A stretch of DNA of 64,000 nt. It comes from Bifidobacterium scardovii JCM 12489 = DSM 13734. Lineage in GTDB: Bacteria; Actinomycetota; Actinomycetes; Actinomycetales; Bifidobacteriaceae. The notes beneath the pieces were generated by a model. The model saw only the letters and a program-made list of their open reading frames with translations. It was not told the origin of the DNA and ran no database searches. The position numbers were made by a program, and so were the translations under genes. Location: assembly GCF_001042635.1 (NCBI RefSeq), contig NZ_AP012331.1, forward strand, positions 620,001-684,000. The letters run 5' to 3'. Shown one piece after another: positions 26,134 to 35,658 of this stretch; the stretch's first letter is position 1; each line of letters begins with the position of its first letter.

Positions 26134-27426
26134 ATGAAAGGAAACGCACGCAGCGGGTCCGCGACATGGTGGTCGCGGGTGTCGAAAGGCATCGTCAGAC
26201 CGCTGACCTGCGCGGCGGCGGCGATCGGCATGCTGCTCGCGGTCGGCGGATGCGGCTCCACCGCGGACGCCAAGGTGATGTACTTCTGGAACGGCCTGAT
26301 CGGCGACGACGGCCCGGCCATGCAGAAGATCATCAACGACTACAACGCCACCGATCCCGAGTACAAGATCGTGTTCCAGCCGATGCAGGACAAGGATCTG
26401 ATGACGAAGATCTACTCCGTCGCGCAGACCGGCGACAGCATCCCCGACCTGGTCATCGCCAACCAGTTCAAGACGGCGGTGATGCACTCCCCGGGCATCC
26501 TCAACACCATCGAGGACTGGCAGAAGGTGGCGCCGGAGCTCAACGAGAAGAACTACCTGCCCCAGGCGTGGAACAACGTCATGTTCGACGGCAAGGCGTA
26601 CGGCATCCCGCTGTACATGTACCAGATGGCCATCTACTACAACAAGTCGCTGGTCGAACAGTACCATCTCGAGCACATCATCGAGGGCGGCTTCGTCACC
26701 ATCGACGAGGTCAAGTCGCTCAAGGGCGTGCTGCCCAAGGACATCTACGGCATGGCGTACGGCAACCTGCCATGGGCGTTCATGTCGCTGCTGTACGGCG
26801 CCGGCGGCACGCTGGAGACCAGCATGGACGACGCCACCTCGGACGCGTGGCGCAAGCCGATGCAGGCCCTGCGCGAAACCGTCGAGTCCGGCGTGGTGGC
26901 CCCGCTGAGCGTCGACAGCATGCAGGCGTTCGGATCCGGCCACGCGGTGTTCGCCCAGCTGGGCACCTGGGGCCAGGGCAACATGGCCGAGACCCTCGGC
27001 AAGGACAACATCGCGGAAGTGAACACCCTGCAGTACAGCACCGACAACTTCTCCAACTTCCTGTACCAGAACAACTGGATGCAGATCAAGGACCCCAAGC
27101 GGCCGCCCGAGCGCTCCCGCGCCGCGGCGAAGTTCATCAAGTACGTGTACGAGCACTGGATGGACTGGGCCTACGTCGGCTCCATCTCGCCCGCCTACCG
27201 CGATCTGAACAACCCCGAATACCAGAAGCTCATCCAGGCCAGCTTCACCAATTCCCAGGAGGAGCGCGACGTCATCAGAACGTCCAACTACCTCTACGGA
27301 GGGTATGCGGTGACGGCATGGAACCTCTACAACGACATCGTGTACGGCAACCTGACGCTCGACGACGGTCTCAAGGCCCTCGACAAGACGATCAAGGGCC
27401 AGATCGAAATCCAGGACCAGACGTGA
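26134..27426 (+). CDS. Sugar ABC transporter substrate-binding lipoprotein
   Basis: 430 residues, family 1 solute-binding protein. The signal is long (~40 residues) and ends at VGGC, the lipid-modified Cys. The mature part begins GSTADAKVMYFWNGLIGDDG and has IPDLVIANQFKTAVM and AYGIPLYMYQMAIYYNKSLV. Start ATG 26134 follows GGAGGA at 26125-26130 at short spacing. It lies 145 bases after the GH39 gene and before a damaged permease, so it is likely a remnant of a once complete importer. Confidence 0.92.
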   Translation: MKGNARSGSATWWSRVSKGIVRPLTCAAAAIGMLLAVGGCGSTADAKVMYFWNGLIGDDGPAMQKIINDYNATDPEYKIVFQPMQDKDLMTKIYSVAQTGDSIPDLVIANQFKTAVMHSPGILNTIEDWQKVAPELNEKNYLPQAWNNVMFDGKAYGIPLYMYQMAIYYNKSLVEQYHLEHIIEGGFVTIDEVKSLKGVLPKDIYGMAYGNLPWAFMSLLYGAGGTLETSMDDATSDAWRKPMQALRETVESGVVAPLSVDSMQAFGSGHAVFAQLGTWGQGNMAETLGKDNIAEVNTLQYSTDNFSNFLYQNNWMQIKDPKRPPERSRAAAKFIKYVYEHWMDWAYVGSISPAYRDLNNPEYQKLIQASFTNSQEERDVIRTSNYLYGGYAVTAWNLYNDIVYGNLTLDDGLKALDKTIKGQIEIQDQT

Positions 27427-27507
27427 TCGCGCAGCGGTCAGGAAACGAGCGACAACATGACTCATACGGCAATGGCACCGTCACGATCATCACAAGAAAG
27501 GTTTGAC

Positions 27508-28287
27508 ATGAGCACAACGGCCATCGGGGCGTCGCTGGAGCAACGGCGTTCGAATTCGATGAAACGGCGCGAATCGATATGGCACGCCATGCCATACATC
27601 CTCCCGCATTTCATCATCTTCGCGATCTTCGGCATCATCCCCATCGTCTTCGTCCTCTATCTGGCGTTCACCAAATGGAACATGATCGGCGATCCGCAGT
27701 TCATCGGTCTGGGCAATTTCGCGCGCATCTTCGACCCGGACTCGTACTTCTTCTCGCTGTTCTGGCGTGATCTGTGGCACACGCTGATCTTCGTGGTCAT
27801 CAGCGTGCCGCTGACGATCATCATCCCGCTGCTGCTCGCCGTGGGCCTGGAGAAGAAGGGCCTCAAGGGCGGCGCGCTGTCCCGGACCGCCGAACGGGCG
27901 GTGCTGCTGGCTGTCGGCGCGTACGACGTGGTCATGGCGGCGATCACCGTGTTCATGTATGCCGGGTGGTTCCGCGGCGAAAGCTACGCGGTGCTCGAGA
28001 GCCGCGGGCTGCTGCGCGAAGGGGCCGAAAGCGTCAGCTCGGTCATCTACGTGGCGCAGATATACGGGTTCGTGGTAGCGGCCGTTGGCGTGGTGCCGAT
28101 CGTGATCGCGCTGCGCGGCATGCGCGCCGCCACGGTGTCGCGCGGGGTGATGGCGTATCTCGGCGCGTGCATGGTCTTTTCGCTGCTGACCGCCGACCTG
28201 CTTGGCGTGGTCGGGTATTCGCTGTGTCTCGCGGTCTACTGCGCCCGCAACAAGGCGATCCGTCTCGCCGCGGGGCGGCCGGCGTGA
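27508..28287 (+). CDS. Chimeric truncated ABC permease
   Basis: 259 residues. Residues 1-~120 match the N-terminal third of a MalF-type sugar permease (MPYILPHFIIFAIFGIIPIV, KWNMIGDPQFIGLGNFARIF, LIFVVISVPLTIIIPLLLAV). From about residue 122 (SRTAERAVLLAVGAYDVVMA) it changes to an unrelated hydrophobic sequence with four membrane segments. The EAA loop needed to contact the ATPase is absent and no partner permease follows. The simplest reading is a deletion that joined a permease start to the tail of another membrane protein gene near 27870-27890. Start ATG 27508 after AAGAAAGG. Confidence 0.75.
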   Translation: MSTTAIGASLEQRRSNSMKRRESIWHAMPYILPHFIIFAIFGIIPIVFVLYLAFTKWNMIGDPQFIGLGNFARIFDPDSYFFSLFWRDLWHTLIFVVISVPLTIIIPLLLAVGLEKKGLKGGALSRTAERAVLLAVGAYDVVMAAITVFMYAGWFRGESYAVLESRGLLREGAESVSSVIYVAQIYGFVVAAVGVVPIVIALRGMRAATVSRGVMAYLGACMVFSLLTADLLGVVGYSLCLAVYCARNKAIRLAAGRPA

Positions 28288-28350
28288 ATCCCTCCGCCTG
28301 GGCTTGGGTGGGGGCGACGCGGTGGCCGGGAGGCCGGTGACGGGGTGATT

Positions 28351-29469
28351 ATGATGAAGGCTATGGTCGATCAGGTGCAAGAAGGGGGTACCCCGCCGGC
28401 GGCCGGGGTGTCCGGGCCGGTCACGCTGGCGGATGTGGCCCGCGCCACGGGGTTCTCGCTGATGACGGTGTCCAACGCGTTGCGGGACAAGCCGAAGGTC
28501 AGCGAGGCGAACCGCGCCAGGATCAAGCAGGTGGCCCGGAGCATGGGGTACCAGGCCAACGTGGCGGCGACCATGCTGCGCAACCGGCGCAGCGGCATCA
28601 TCCAGATCGTGGTCGATGATTTCGAGGTGCCGTTCCACGCCCGCGTCGCCAAATACCTGACCCAGTCCGCGCTGGAGCGGGGGTACCAGGTGGTGGTGAG
28701 GCAGTCCCTGCAGTCCCAGCAGGAGGAGATGCGGGCCCTGAATCCGGGCCCCGGACTCATCTACGACGGCGTCATCCTCGACGCGCCCAATATCACGGAA
28801 AGCCAGGTGGCGCAGCACAATCCCGGCAGGCCGGTGCTGGTCATCGGCGACTGCGAATCGTTCGTCAACGTCGATTCCATGGACACCGCATGCGCGCAGG
28901 GGGCCGCCGCGGCAGCCGAGCATCTGGTGCTGGCGGGATGCCGGCGCGTGGTGGTGCTCGGCGCCGCCCATCCGGACGATCAGGAGGCGGCGCGGGCCAG
29001 CGGCAACGGCTTCGGCCCCAAGCGCCTGGCGGCGATCGCGCGCGTGCTCGAGGAGCATGGGCTGGCCTTGGAACGGGACCAGTGCATCATATGCGTGTGG
29101 ACGCTGGAGGGCGGCCGGCAGGCCGCGGCCGAGCTGCTGAACCGCGTGCCCGGCGAACGGTGGGACGGTTCGCTCGGCGTGTTGTGTCTGGCCGACACCA
29201 TAGCGATGGGCGCGCTGAGGGAGTTCGCCGACCACGGCATCGTGGTGCCCCGGGACGCGAAGATCATGGGGTTCGACGACATTCCCTTCGCCGAGTACTC
29301 CAATCCGTCCATCAGCACGGTGCGGATGGACGTTCCCGCGATGGCGCGGGAGGTCATCGACCGGATGATCCGCATGATCGACGCCAATGCCGGGGATGGC
29401 GCCGATGACGGCGTCATGCACGGGCACGTGCCGTTCCAGGTGGTGGCCCGCGATTCGACGGGCGCGTAG
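28351..29469 (+). CDS. LacI-family transcriptional regulator of the decayed locus
   Basis: About 372 residues. The DNA-binding start is VTLADVARATGFSLMTVSNA to MGYQANVAATMLRN (residues ~25-80), preceded by a 24-residue Gly/Pro-rich extension. The effector domain follows, with IIQIVVDDFEVPFHARVAKY and KIMGFDDIPFAEYSNPSIST. The start is uncertain: GTG 28345 and ATGs at 28351, 28354 and 28363 are all in frame with no clear Shine-Dalgarno. It is a good candidate to bind the palindrome at 24224-24252. Confidence 0.88.
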   Translation: MMKAMVDQVQEGGTPPAAGVSGPVTLADVARATGFSLMTVSNALRDKPKVSEANRARIKQVARSMGYQANVAATMLRNRRSGIIQIVVDDFEVPFHARVAKYLTQSALERGYQVVVRQSLQSQQEEMRALNPGPGLIYDGVILDAPNITESQVAQHNPGRPVLVIGDCESFVNVDSMDTACAQGAAAAAEHLVLAGCRRVVVLGAAHPDDQEAARASGNGFGPKRLAAIARVLEEHGLALERDQCIICVWTLEGGRQAAAELLNRVPGERWDGSLGVLCLADTIAMGALREFADHGIVVPRDAKIMGFDDIPFAEYSNPSISTVRMDVPAMAREVIDRMIRMIDANAGDGADDGVMHGHVPFQVVARDSTGA

Positions 29470-29548
29470 TTTCGGACAGCTCTTTGGGGTGTTTTGGCTG
29501 GCTCCGGGCGGCTCCGGGAGGGAAACCCCGGGGCCGGGAGGGTCACGG

Positions 29549-30508
29549 TCAGTCGTCGAACAGCGCGTGGTCGGTGGCGGGGTATCCGGCCTCGAAGGCG
29601 AGATCGAGTCGCGAGCCGATCAGCCGGGCGAGCGTGCGCAGGGCATCGGTCCGGGTCGCCGTGTCGGAGGATGCGGAGTCGCCGGAGCTGCCCGAGCCGG
29701 TGCCGGAGTCGCCGGACGTGCCAGACGTGCCGGATGCCTCGTCGGTTCCGACCTGCCCGGTCTCGCCGGAGACGGCGGCGAGTTCCTCCCGCGCGCAGTT
29801 CGCCTCGACCACGGCCAGCGTCGAGGCGCGCAGCCCATTGGCCGGGTCGGTCGCCGTCACGGGATTCGCGAGCAGCGCGCCGACCTCGTAGACCTTCTGC
29901 CGCGGGTCGTCGGCCGGCTTGGTCCCGGCCAGCGAGATCAGGCGCTCGCCGGTGGTCTTGTGCCCGTTCGACAGGGCGAGCGAAGCGCCGCTCGCGCCGC
30001 GGGCCGTCAGTATCTCCGCGGAGAATCCGGCGCGGTCCTCCGCCAGCGCCATGCCGTCGAGCACGGTTCCGGCGATATCCAGCACATCCGTGCCGGACAG
30101 GGCGGACACGTCGGAGAGGGTGATTTCGCCGCCGCCGGTTTCGATGCCGAGCCGGCCGGCGATTGAGCGGAACAGGTGCCGGGACTGCGCCGCACGGATC
30201 GTGCCCTCGTCGAAGCGATCGGTGCATTCGGCGGCGACGTCGATCCACTGGTCCTGCGCCGTCAGCGCGGCCGCATAGCGCGCGCCAAGCGGTTGCCAGC
30301 CGTCCGCGTGCAGCGTGCTCATGACCTCCGTCGCCGTGGAATACGCGCTTTCGCAGGGGCTCATCCGCTGCTCCGATTCGGCCCTGCCCGCATACCGGGG
30401 CGCCGAGCAGGAGGCGAGCCCGGCCGCCATCGCCATCGAGAGCGCGGCGGCGAGGACACGCCTGCACGGCGCTTGGCTGCGCGCTGAATCCCGAAGACGT
30501 GTCTGCAT
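29549..30508 (-). CDS. Hypothetical lipoprotein
   Basis: 319 residues, not assigned to a family. The signal has Arg residues, a hydrophobic alanine-rich core and lipobox LASC with Cys34, so it should be anchored on the outer face of the membrane. Residues ~45-215 look globular (CESAYSTATEVMSTLHADGW, CTDRFDEGTIRAAQSRHLFR). A low-complexity Gly/Ser/Thr segment (about 250-275) precedes the C terminus. ATG 30508 is preferred over GTG 30514; no ribosome-binding site is visible, so the message may be leaderless. It is divergent from nusA. Confidence 0.75.
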   Translation of the reverse strand: MQTRLRDSARSQAPCRRVLAAALSMAMAAGLASCSAPRYAGRAESEQRMSPCESAYSTATEVMSTLHADGWQPLGARYAAALTAQDQWIDVAAECTDRFDEGTIRAAQSRHLFRSIAGRLGIETGGGEITLSDVSALSGTDVLDIAGTVLDGMALAEDRAGFSAEILTARGASGASLALSNGHKTTGERLISLAGTKPADDPRQKVYEVGALLANPVTATDPANGLRASTLAVVEANCAREELAAVSGETGQVGTDEASGTSGTSGDSGTGSGSSGDSASSDTATRTDALRTLARLIGSRLDLAFEAGYPATDHALFDD

Positions 30509-30586
30509 AAGCACTTACACTAATATCTGACTGTGACCATCAGGGCCCTAGCGCTCGGAATAACTTCAAATAGGAGGTCTTGACCC

Positions 30587-31615
30587 ATGGAACTGGACCT
30601 GTCAGGAATGCATCAGCTCGCCGCTGAGCAAGGTATTGACCCCGAGACGCTGGATGCGGCACTGTCGGAAGCGTTGCGCCTTGCGTATCTCAAAACGTCC
30701 CACGCCTCCAAGCACGCCCGCGTGGAGCTGGACAACCGCGCCGGCACCTTCACCGTGTGGGCGCAGGACGAAATCCCGACCGAACCGACCGAGGACAACC
30801 CCCATCCGGCCCCGACCCTGGGCGAGCCGTATGACGACACCCCGCGCGATTTCGGCCGCCTCGCCGCCGCCACCGCGCGCCAGGTGTTCACCCAGCTGTT
30901 CCGCAAGGCGGAGGACGACCGGGTGTTCGGCGCATTCTCCGGCCAGAAGGGCAAGCTGGTGACCGGCATCGTGCAGCAGGACGCCAAGGACCCGACCAAC
31001 GTGCATGTCGCCATCGGCGACGTCGAGGCGATCCTGCCCCGCCGCGAGCAGGTGCCGGGTGAGCGCTACCGCCACGGCGAGCGTCTGCGCGTCTACGTGG
31101 TGAACGTGGCCCGCGGGCTCAAGGGGCCGGAGATCGTCGTGTCCCGTTCCCACCCCGAACTCGTACGCCAGCTGTTCGAGCGCGAAGTGCCCGAGCTCGT
31201 GTCCGGCGCGGTGTCGATCATGGCCATCGCCCGCGAGGCCGGCGCCCGCACCAAGATCGCCGTCAAGGCCAACACCGAGGGCGTCAACCCGAAGGGCGCG
31301 CTGATCGGTCCCGGCGGCGCCCGCGTGCGCGCCGTGATGGAGAACCTCGGCCCGGAGAAGATCGATATCGTCGACTGGTCCGACGATCCGGCGAAGTTCG
31401 TCGCGTCCGCGCTGTCCCCGGCCGTCGCGACCGGCGTGCAGGTGATCAGCGAGAAGAACAAGACCGCCATCGCGTTCATCCACGACGACCAGCTGTCGCT
31501 GGCGATCGGCAAGGAGGGGCAGAACGCCCGTCTTGCCGCCAAGCTGACCGGCTGGAAGATCGGCATCGAATCCGCCGAGGCGCACGCGAAGAAGACGGCG
31601 GCAGCCGACAAGTGA
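30587..31615 (+). CDS. nusA: Transcription termination/antitermination protein NusA
   Basis: 342 residues, binds RNA polymerase and RNA. Domain order is N-terminal polymerase-binding (1-~140), S1 (KGKLVTGIVQQDAKDPTNVH), then two KH domains (IKVKANTEGVNPKGALIGPG-like and FIHDDQLSLAIGKEGQNARL). It lacks the C-terminal acidic repeats, as in other actinobacteria. AGGAGGT at 30572-30578 supports ATG 30587. It leads nusA-infB-rbfA-truB-ribF; no ylxR gene is seen between nusA and infB. Confidence 0.95.
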   Translation: MELDLSGMHQLAAEQGIDPETLDAALSEALRLAYLKTSHASKHARVELDNRAGTFTVWAQDEIPTEPTEDNPHPAPTLGEPYDDTPRDFGRLAAATARQVFTQLFRKAEDDRVFGAFSGQKGKLVTGIVQQDAKDPTNVHVAIGDVEAILPRREQVPGERYRHGERLRVYVVNVARGLKGPEIVVSRSHPELVRQLFEREVPELVSGAVSIMAIAREAGARTKIAVKANTEGVNPKGALIGPGGARVRAVMENLGPEKIDIVDWSDDPAKFVASALSPAVATGVQVISEKNKTAIAFIHDDQLSLAIGKEGQNARLAAKLTGWKIGIESAEAHAKKTAAADK

Positions 31616-31674
31616 CGCCGACGCGCCGCGGCACCGCATGGCGGCGCCGTCCGGCGGCCGACGAGGTATCGTCA

Positions 31675-31708
31675 CCGGGGCCGCGGGCATCATCGCCCGC
31701 GGCCCCGG
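31675..31708 (+). terminator. GC-rich hairpin between nusA and infB
   Basis: CCGGGGCCGCGGGC (31675-31688) pairs perfectly with GCCCGCGGCCCCGG (31695-31708) over a six-base loop. No T tract follows, so it may attenuate or stabilise the nusA message. The 299-base gap 31616-31914 holds no gene. Confidence 0.5.
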
Positions 31709-31914
31709 CGCGTGATGGGGCCGTGTCGCCACGCACATCCACCGGCACGAGTATGCTGGTCACGGAATCCGAGCGTGGCCGCCTTCTGCGGCCATGCCTT
31801 GATTTTACAGAACGAGGTAGCACGATCATGGTCGCACGATGAGACAGGGTAGGCTCTCGACAATCGAACATTGACCGCGCCTCCATACGCGCGGTCCAGA
31901 TAGGAGAAATATTA

Positions 31915-34830
31915 GTGGCGAAAGCACGCGTGTATGATTTGGCCAAGGATCTTGGCGTCGAAAGCAAGGACGTCCTTGCCAAGCTCAAGGATATGGGCGA
32001 ATTCGTCAAGTCGGCATCATCTACAGTGGAAGCGCCGGTGGTCCGCCGTCTGAAGGCGGCGTTTGCCGACGGCAAGTCCGACAACAAGCCGGCTGGTGGT
32101 TCCAGGAAGGCCACGCCGGCCACACCCGCGGCGCGGCCGACTCCGGCTGCCCCTGCGGCACGTCAGCACACTTCGGCCCAGCCGCATGCCCCCAAGCCGG
32201 GCGCGCAGGCGGTTCCGGTCCCCGCAGCACCCAAGCCGGCGTCGCCGGCCCACTCCAAGCCGTCGCAGCAGCGCGACGGGCGTCCCAACCGCGAGGGCGG
32301 GCGCGATCGCGGATACGGCCGTGACGGCGGCCGCGACCGCGAGTACGGCCGTGACGGCGGGCGCGACAACCGCGGCCGCAACGGCCAGTCGCGCATGAAC
32401 CATGCGCCGCGCAACAATGACGGGCGTTCGTCCGGCCCGATGCCGCACGCGCCCCGCCCGCAGTCGCTGCAGAACGCGAATCCGGGCCAGAACCAGGGCG
32501 GCCAGCCCACGCCGGGGCCGCGTCCGGGCAACAATCCGTTCAGCCGCAAGCAGGGCATGCATACGCCTACGCCGGGTGACATCCCGCGTCCGCATCCGAT
32601 GGCCCGCCCCACCGCGAACAACAACGAGGGTCGCGGCCGTGGCGGCCGTCCGGGCCAGGGCCGCGGCGGTTTCCGTGGCCGTCCGGGCCAGGGTGCCCAG
32701 GGTGCACCGCGTCCCGGCCAGTGGGGCCATAACCGTCCGGGTCAGGGCGGCGCTCAGGGTCGTCCGGGCCAGGGCGCCCAGGGCGGTCGTCCGGGTCAGG
32801 GCGGCAACCGCTTCGGCGGCTCCGGCCAGGGTGGCTATCAGGGCGGCGGCGCGCCGAGCAACGGTCCCGCGCGCACCGGCGGCCGCGGAGGCCGCGGCGG
32901 CGCCGCAGGCGCGTTCGGACGTCAGGGCGGCAAGTCCTCGAAGGCCCGCAAGAACCGTCTTGCGAAGCGTCAGGAGTTCCAGGAGCTGAAAGCTCCGGTC
33001 ATCGGCGGCGTGCGCATCCCGACCGGCAACGGCCAGACCGTGAAGCTGCGTCAGGGCGCCTCGCTGGCCGATCTGGCGGAGAAGATCAACGTCAACCAGG
33101 CCGCGCTGGTCACCGTGCTGTTCCATCTCGGCGAGATGGCCACGGCCACGCAGTCGCTCGACGAGTCGACCTTCCAGATCCTCGGCGAGGAAATCGGCTG
33201 GAACATCAAGATCGTGTCCGCCGAAGAGGAGGACAAGGAGCTGCTGCAGCAGTTCGACATCAACCTGGATGACGAGGAGCTGCAGGAGGACGAGGACTTG
33301 AAGCCGCGTCCGCCGGTCGTCACCGTCATGGGCCATGTCGATCACGGTAAGACCCGACTGCTCGACGCGATCCGCAACACCAACGTCATCGCCCGTGAGG
33401 CCGGCGGCATCACGCAGCGCATCGGCGCCTACCAGGTGACCGTGGATCTCGATGGGCAGAAGCGCAAGATCACCTTCCTCGATACCCCTGGCCACGAGGC
33501 GTTCACCGCCATGCGTGCCCGCGGTGCCGAGCTCACCGATATCGCGATCCTCGTGGTCGCCGCGGATGACGGCGTGATGCCGCAGACCGTCGAGGCCATC
33601 AACCACGCGCAGGCGGCCCACGTGCCGATCGTCGTGGCGGTCAACAAGATCGACAAGCCGGGCGCGAACCCCGACAAGGTGCGCGGCCAGCTCACCGAGT
33701 TCGGCCTGGTGCCGGAGGAGTACGGCGGCGACACGATGTTCGTCGACATCTCCGCCAAGCAGGGCACGAACATCGACAAGCTGCTCGAATCCGTGCTGCT
33801 CACCGCCGACGCGGAGCTCGATCTGCGCGCCAACCCGGATATGGACGCCCGCGGCGCCACCGTCGAAGCCCGACTCGACAAGGGCCGCGGCGCCGTGGCT
33901 ACCGTGCTGGTGCAGTCCGGCACGCTGCACGTCGGCGACGCGATCGTGGCCGGTACGTCCTATGGCCGCGTGCGCGCCATGCTCGACGAGAACGGCCAGC
34001 ACATGAAGGAGGCCGCGCCGTCCACGCCTGTGCAGGTGCTGGGCCTGACCTCCGTGCCGACCGCCGGTGACCTGTTCCTGGTGGCTCCGGACGACCGCAC
34101 CGCCCGCCAGATCGCCGAGAAGCGCCAGGCCACCGAGCGTGCCGCCCAGCTGGCCAAGCGCCGCAAGGTCGTCTCGCTCGAGAGCCTCAAGGAGCAGTTC
34201 GCCAAGTCCGAGGTCGACATGCTCAACATCGTCATCAAGGGCGATTCGTCCGGCTCCGTCGAGGCGCTGGAGGACTCCCTGATGAAGATCGAGGTGTCCG
34301 ACGAGGTCGGCATCCAGGTCATCCACCGCGGCGTCGGCGCGATCACCCAGAACGACGTCAACCTCGCCACGGTCGACAAGGCCGTCATCATCGGCTTCAA
34401 CGTGCGTCCGAACCGCCAGGTCGCGGACCTCGCCGAGCGCGAGGGCGTGGAGATCAAGTACTACTCGATCATCTACAAGGCCATCGAGGACATCGAGGCC
34501 TCCCTCAAGGGCATGCTCAAGCCGGAATACGAGGAGGTCACCACCTCCCACTCCGAGATCCGCGAGATCTTCCGCTCCTCCAAGTTCGGCAACATCGCCG
34601 GCGTCATGGTGCAGGACGGCGAGGTCAAGCGCGGTACGAAGTGCCGTATCCTGCGCAACGGCGTCGCCACGGTCAACGACCTCGAGATCTCCTCGCTGCG
34701 TCGCTTCAAGGACGACGTCACCTCGGTCGCGGAGGGCTACGAGGCCGGTATCAACCTCGGCTCCTTCAACGACATCGAGATCGGCGACATCATCGAGACC
34801 TTCGAGATGCGCGAGATCGAGCGCAAGTAG
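31915..34830 (+). CDS. infB: Translation initiation factor IF-2
   Basis: 971 residues. It has an N-terminal IF2_N helix domain ([20 protein letters not shown]) and a long Pro/Ala then Gly/Arg-rich linker (~50-345, with many RPGQG units). A second IF2_N domain precedes the GTPase domain with GHVDHGKT at 473-480, DTPGHEAF and NKID. Domains II, III and IV (C2, fMet-tRNA binding) complete it. Start is GTG 31915 after AGGAGA (31902-31907); [14 protein letters not shown] is the conserved N terminus. Confidence 0.97.
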   Translation: MAKARVYDLAKDLGVESKDVLAKLKDMGEFVKSASSTVEAPVVRRLKAAFADGKSDNKPAGGSRKATPATPAARPTPAAPAARQHTSAQPHAPKPGAQAVPVPAAPKPASPAHSKPSQQRDGRPNREGGRDRGYGRDGGRDREYGRDGGRDNRGRNGQSRMNHAPRNNDGRSSGPMPHAPRPQSLQNANPGQNQGGQPTPGPRPGNNPFSRKQGMHTPTPGDIPRPHPMARPTANNNEGRGRGGRPGQGRGGFRGRPGQGAQGAPRPGQWGHNRPGQGGAQGRPGQGAQGGRPGQGGNRFGGSGQGGYQGGGAPSNGPARTGGRGGRGGAAGAFGRQGGKSSKARKNRLAKRQEFQELKAPVIGGVRIPTGNGQTVKLRQGASLADLAEKINVNQAALVTVLFHLGEMATATQSLDESTFQILGEEIGWNIKIVSAEEEDKELLQQFDINLDDEELQEDEDLKPRPPVVTVMGHVDHGKTRLLDAIRNTNVIAREAGGITQRIGAYQVTVDLDGQKRKITFLDTPGHEAFTAMRARGAELTDIAILVVAADDGVMPQTVEAINHAQAAHVPIVVAVNKIDKPGANPDKVRGQLTEFGLVPEEYGGDTMFVDISAKQGTNIDKLLESVLLTADAELDLRANPDMDARGATVEARLDKGRGAVATVLVQSGTLHVGDAIVAGTSYGRVRAMLDENGQHMKEAAPSTPVQVLGLTSVPTAGDLFLVAPDDRTARQIAEKRQATERAAQLAKRRKVVSLESLKEQFAKSEVDMLNIVIKGDSSGSVEALEDSLMKIEVSDEVGIQVIHRGVGAITQNDVNLATVDKAVIIGFNVRPNRQVADLAEREGVEIKYYSIIYKAIEDIEASLKGMLKPEYEEVTTSHSEIREIFRSSKFGNIAGVMVQDGEVKRGTKCRILRNGVATVNDLEISSLRRFKDDVTSVAEGYEAGINLGSFNDIEIGDIIETFEMREIERK

Positions 34831-34899
34831 GCCAACGGCCGGCTCCTTCGGCTGGCCGGGCGCGCGGACACCGCGGCCCGGTGCCATGCGAGAGCGCGT

Positions 34900-34937
34900 G
34901 CGAAGCGCCCGTCCCCTTACGGCGGCGGGCGCTTCGC
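34900..34937 (+). terminator. Hairpin between infB and rbfA
   Basis: GCGAAGCGCCCG (34900-34911) pairs perfectly with CGGGCGCTTCGC (34926-34937). Only weakly T-rich afterwards. Probably a partial terminator in the operon. Confidence 0.55.
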
Positions 34938-35043
34938 CGTTGTCAGGCCATTGACGGGCCGTGGCATGGGCCGGGGGATGTGCGACGATAGAACCCAAGA
35001 AATCCATGTATCACCATTCAAATCGAGTGCAAAGGAAACACTG

Positions 35044-35610
35044 ATGGCAGGAACGAACCCGCGCGCCGCGCGCATCGCCGCGCTGATCCAGCGCGTCGTC
35101 GCCTCGTCGATGGAGGCGCAGCTGCATGACAAGCGCCTTGCGAACGTGACGATCACCGAAGTGCGCGTCACCAACGATCTGCAGATCGCGAAGATCTACT
35201 GGACGCAGCTGGGGCACGAAGGCAAGGAGGACGGCGAACGCCGCCGCGCCAAGCAGGCCCTAGACCAGGCGAGAGGCCGTCTGCGCACGCTGGTCGGTAC
35301 CAAGGCCGGTCTGCGCCTGACCCCGCAGCTGCAGTTCATCTTCGACGAGGTGCCCGGCGAGGCGACCGAGATCGAGGACATTCTTCTGGTGGCGCGCAAG
35401 CGCGACGAGGAGCTCGCCAAGGCCCGCTCGAACGCGCATTATGCCGGCGAGGCCGATCCGTACAAGCATCCCGACGAGGATGACGACGATTTCGACGACG
35501 ATTTTGACGACGACGAATCCGACGATGCCGATGATCCGGACGACGGGTACGGCGACGCCGTCGAGGTCGAGGAATTCGACGGGTCCGAGGAATCCGGCAG
35601 CGCGGCCTGA
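35044..35610 (+). CDS. rbfA: Ribosome-binding factor A
   Basis: 188 residues; binds the 30S subunit during maturation of 16S rRNA 5' end. The KH-like domain covers 1-~120 (RIAALIQRVVASSMEAQLHD, TITEVRVTNDLQIAKIYW, LRLTPQLQFIFDEVP). The last ~60 residues are an Asp/Glu-rich tail (DEDDDDFDDDFDDDESDD), an unusual extension. GGAAAC before ATG 35044; earlier in-frame starts have no support. Confidence 0.95.
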   Translation: MAGTNPRAARIAALIQRVVASSMEAQLHDKRLANVTITEVRVTNDLQIAKIYWTQLGHEGKEDGERRRAKQALDQARGRLRTLVGTKAGLRLTPQLQFIFDEVPGEATEIEDILLVARKRDEELAKARSNAHYAGEADPYKHPDEDDDDFDDDFDDDESDDADDPDDGYGDAVEVEEFDGSEESGSAA

Positions 35611-35658
35611 CCGGCGCGCAGCCCGGTACGCCGCGGTTCTGACACAAGGGGAGTGGAT

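Noticed and set aside
31612-31842. ylxR-like gene between nusA and infB
   Set aside because: The small frame there lacks the ylxR cysteine/arginine motif and contains the GC hairpin; judged non-coding.
32017-35007. 996-codon minus-strand frame opposite infB
   Set aside because: Shadow of the IF-2 gene and its Gly/Arg-rich linker.
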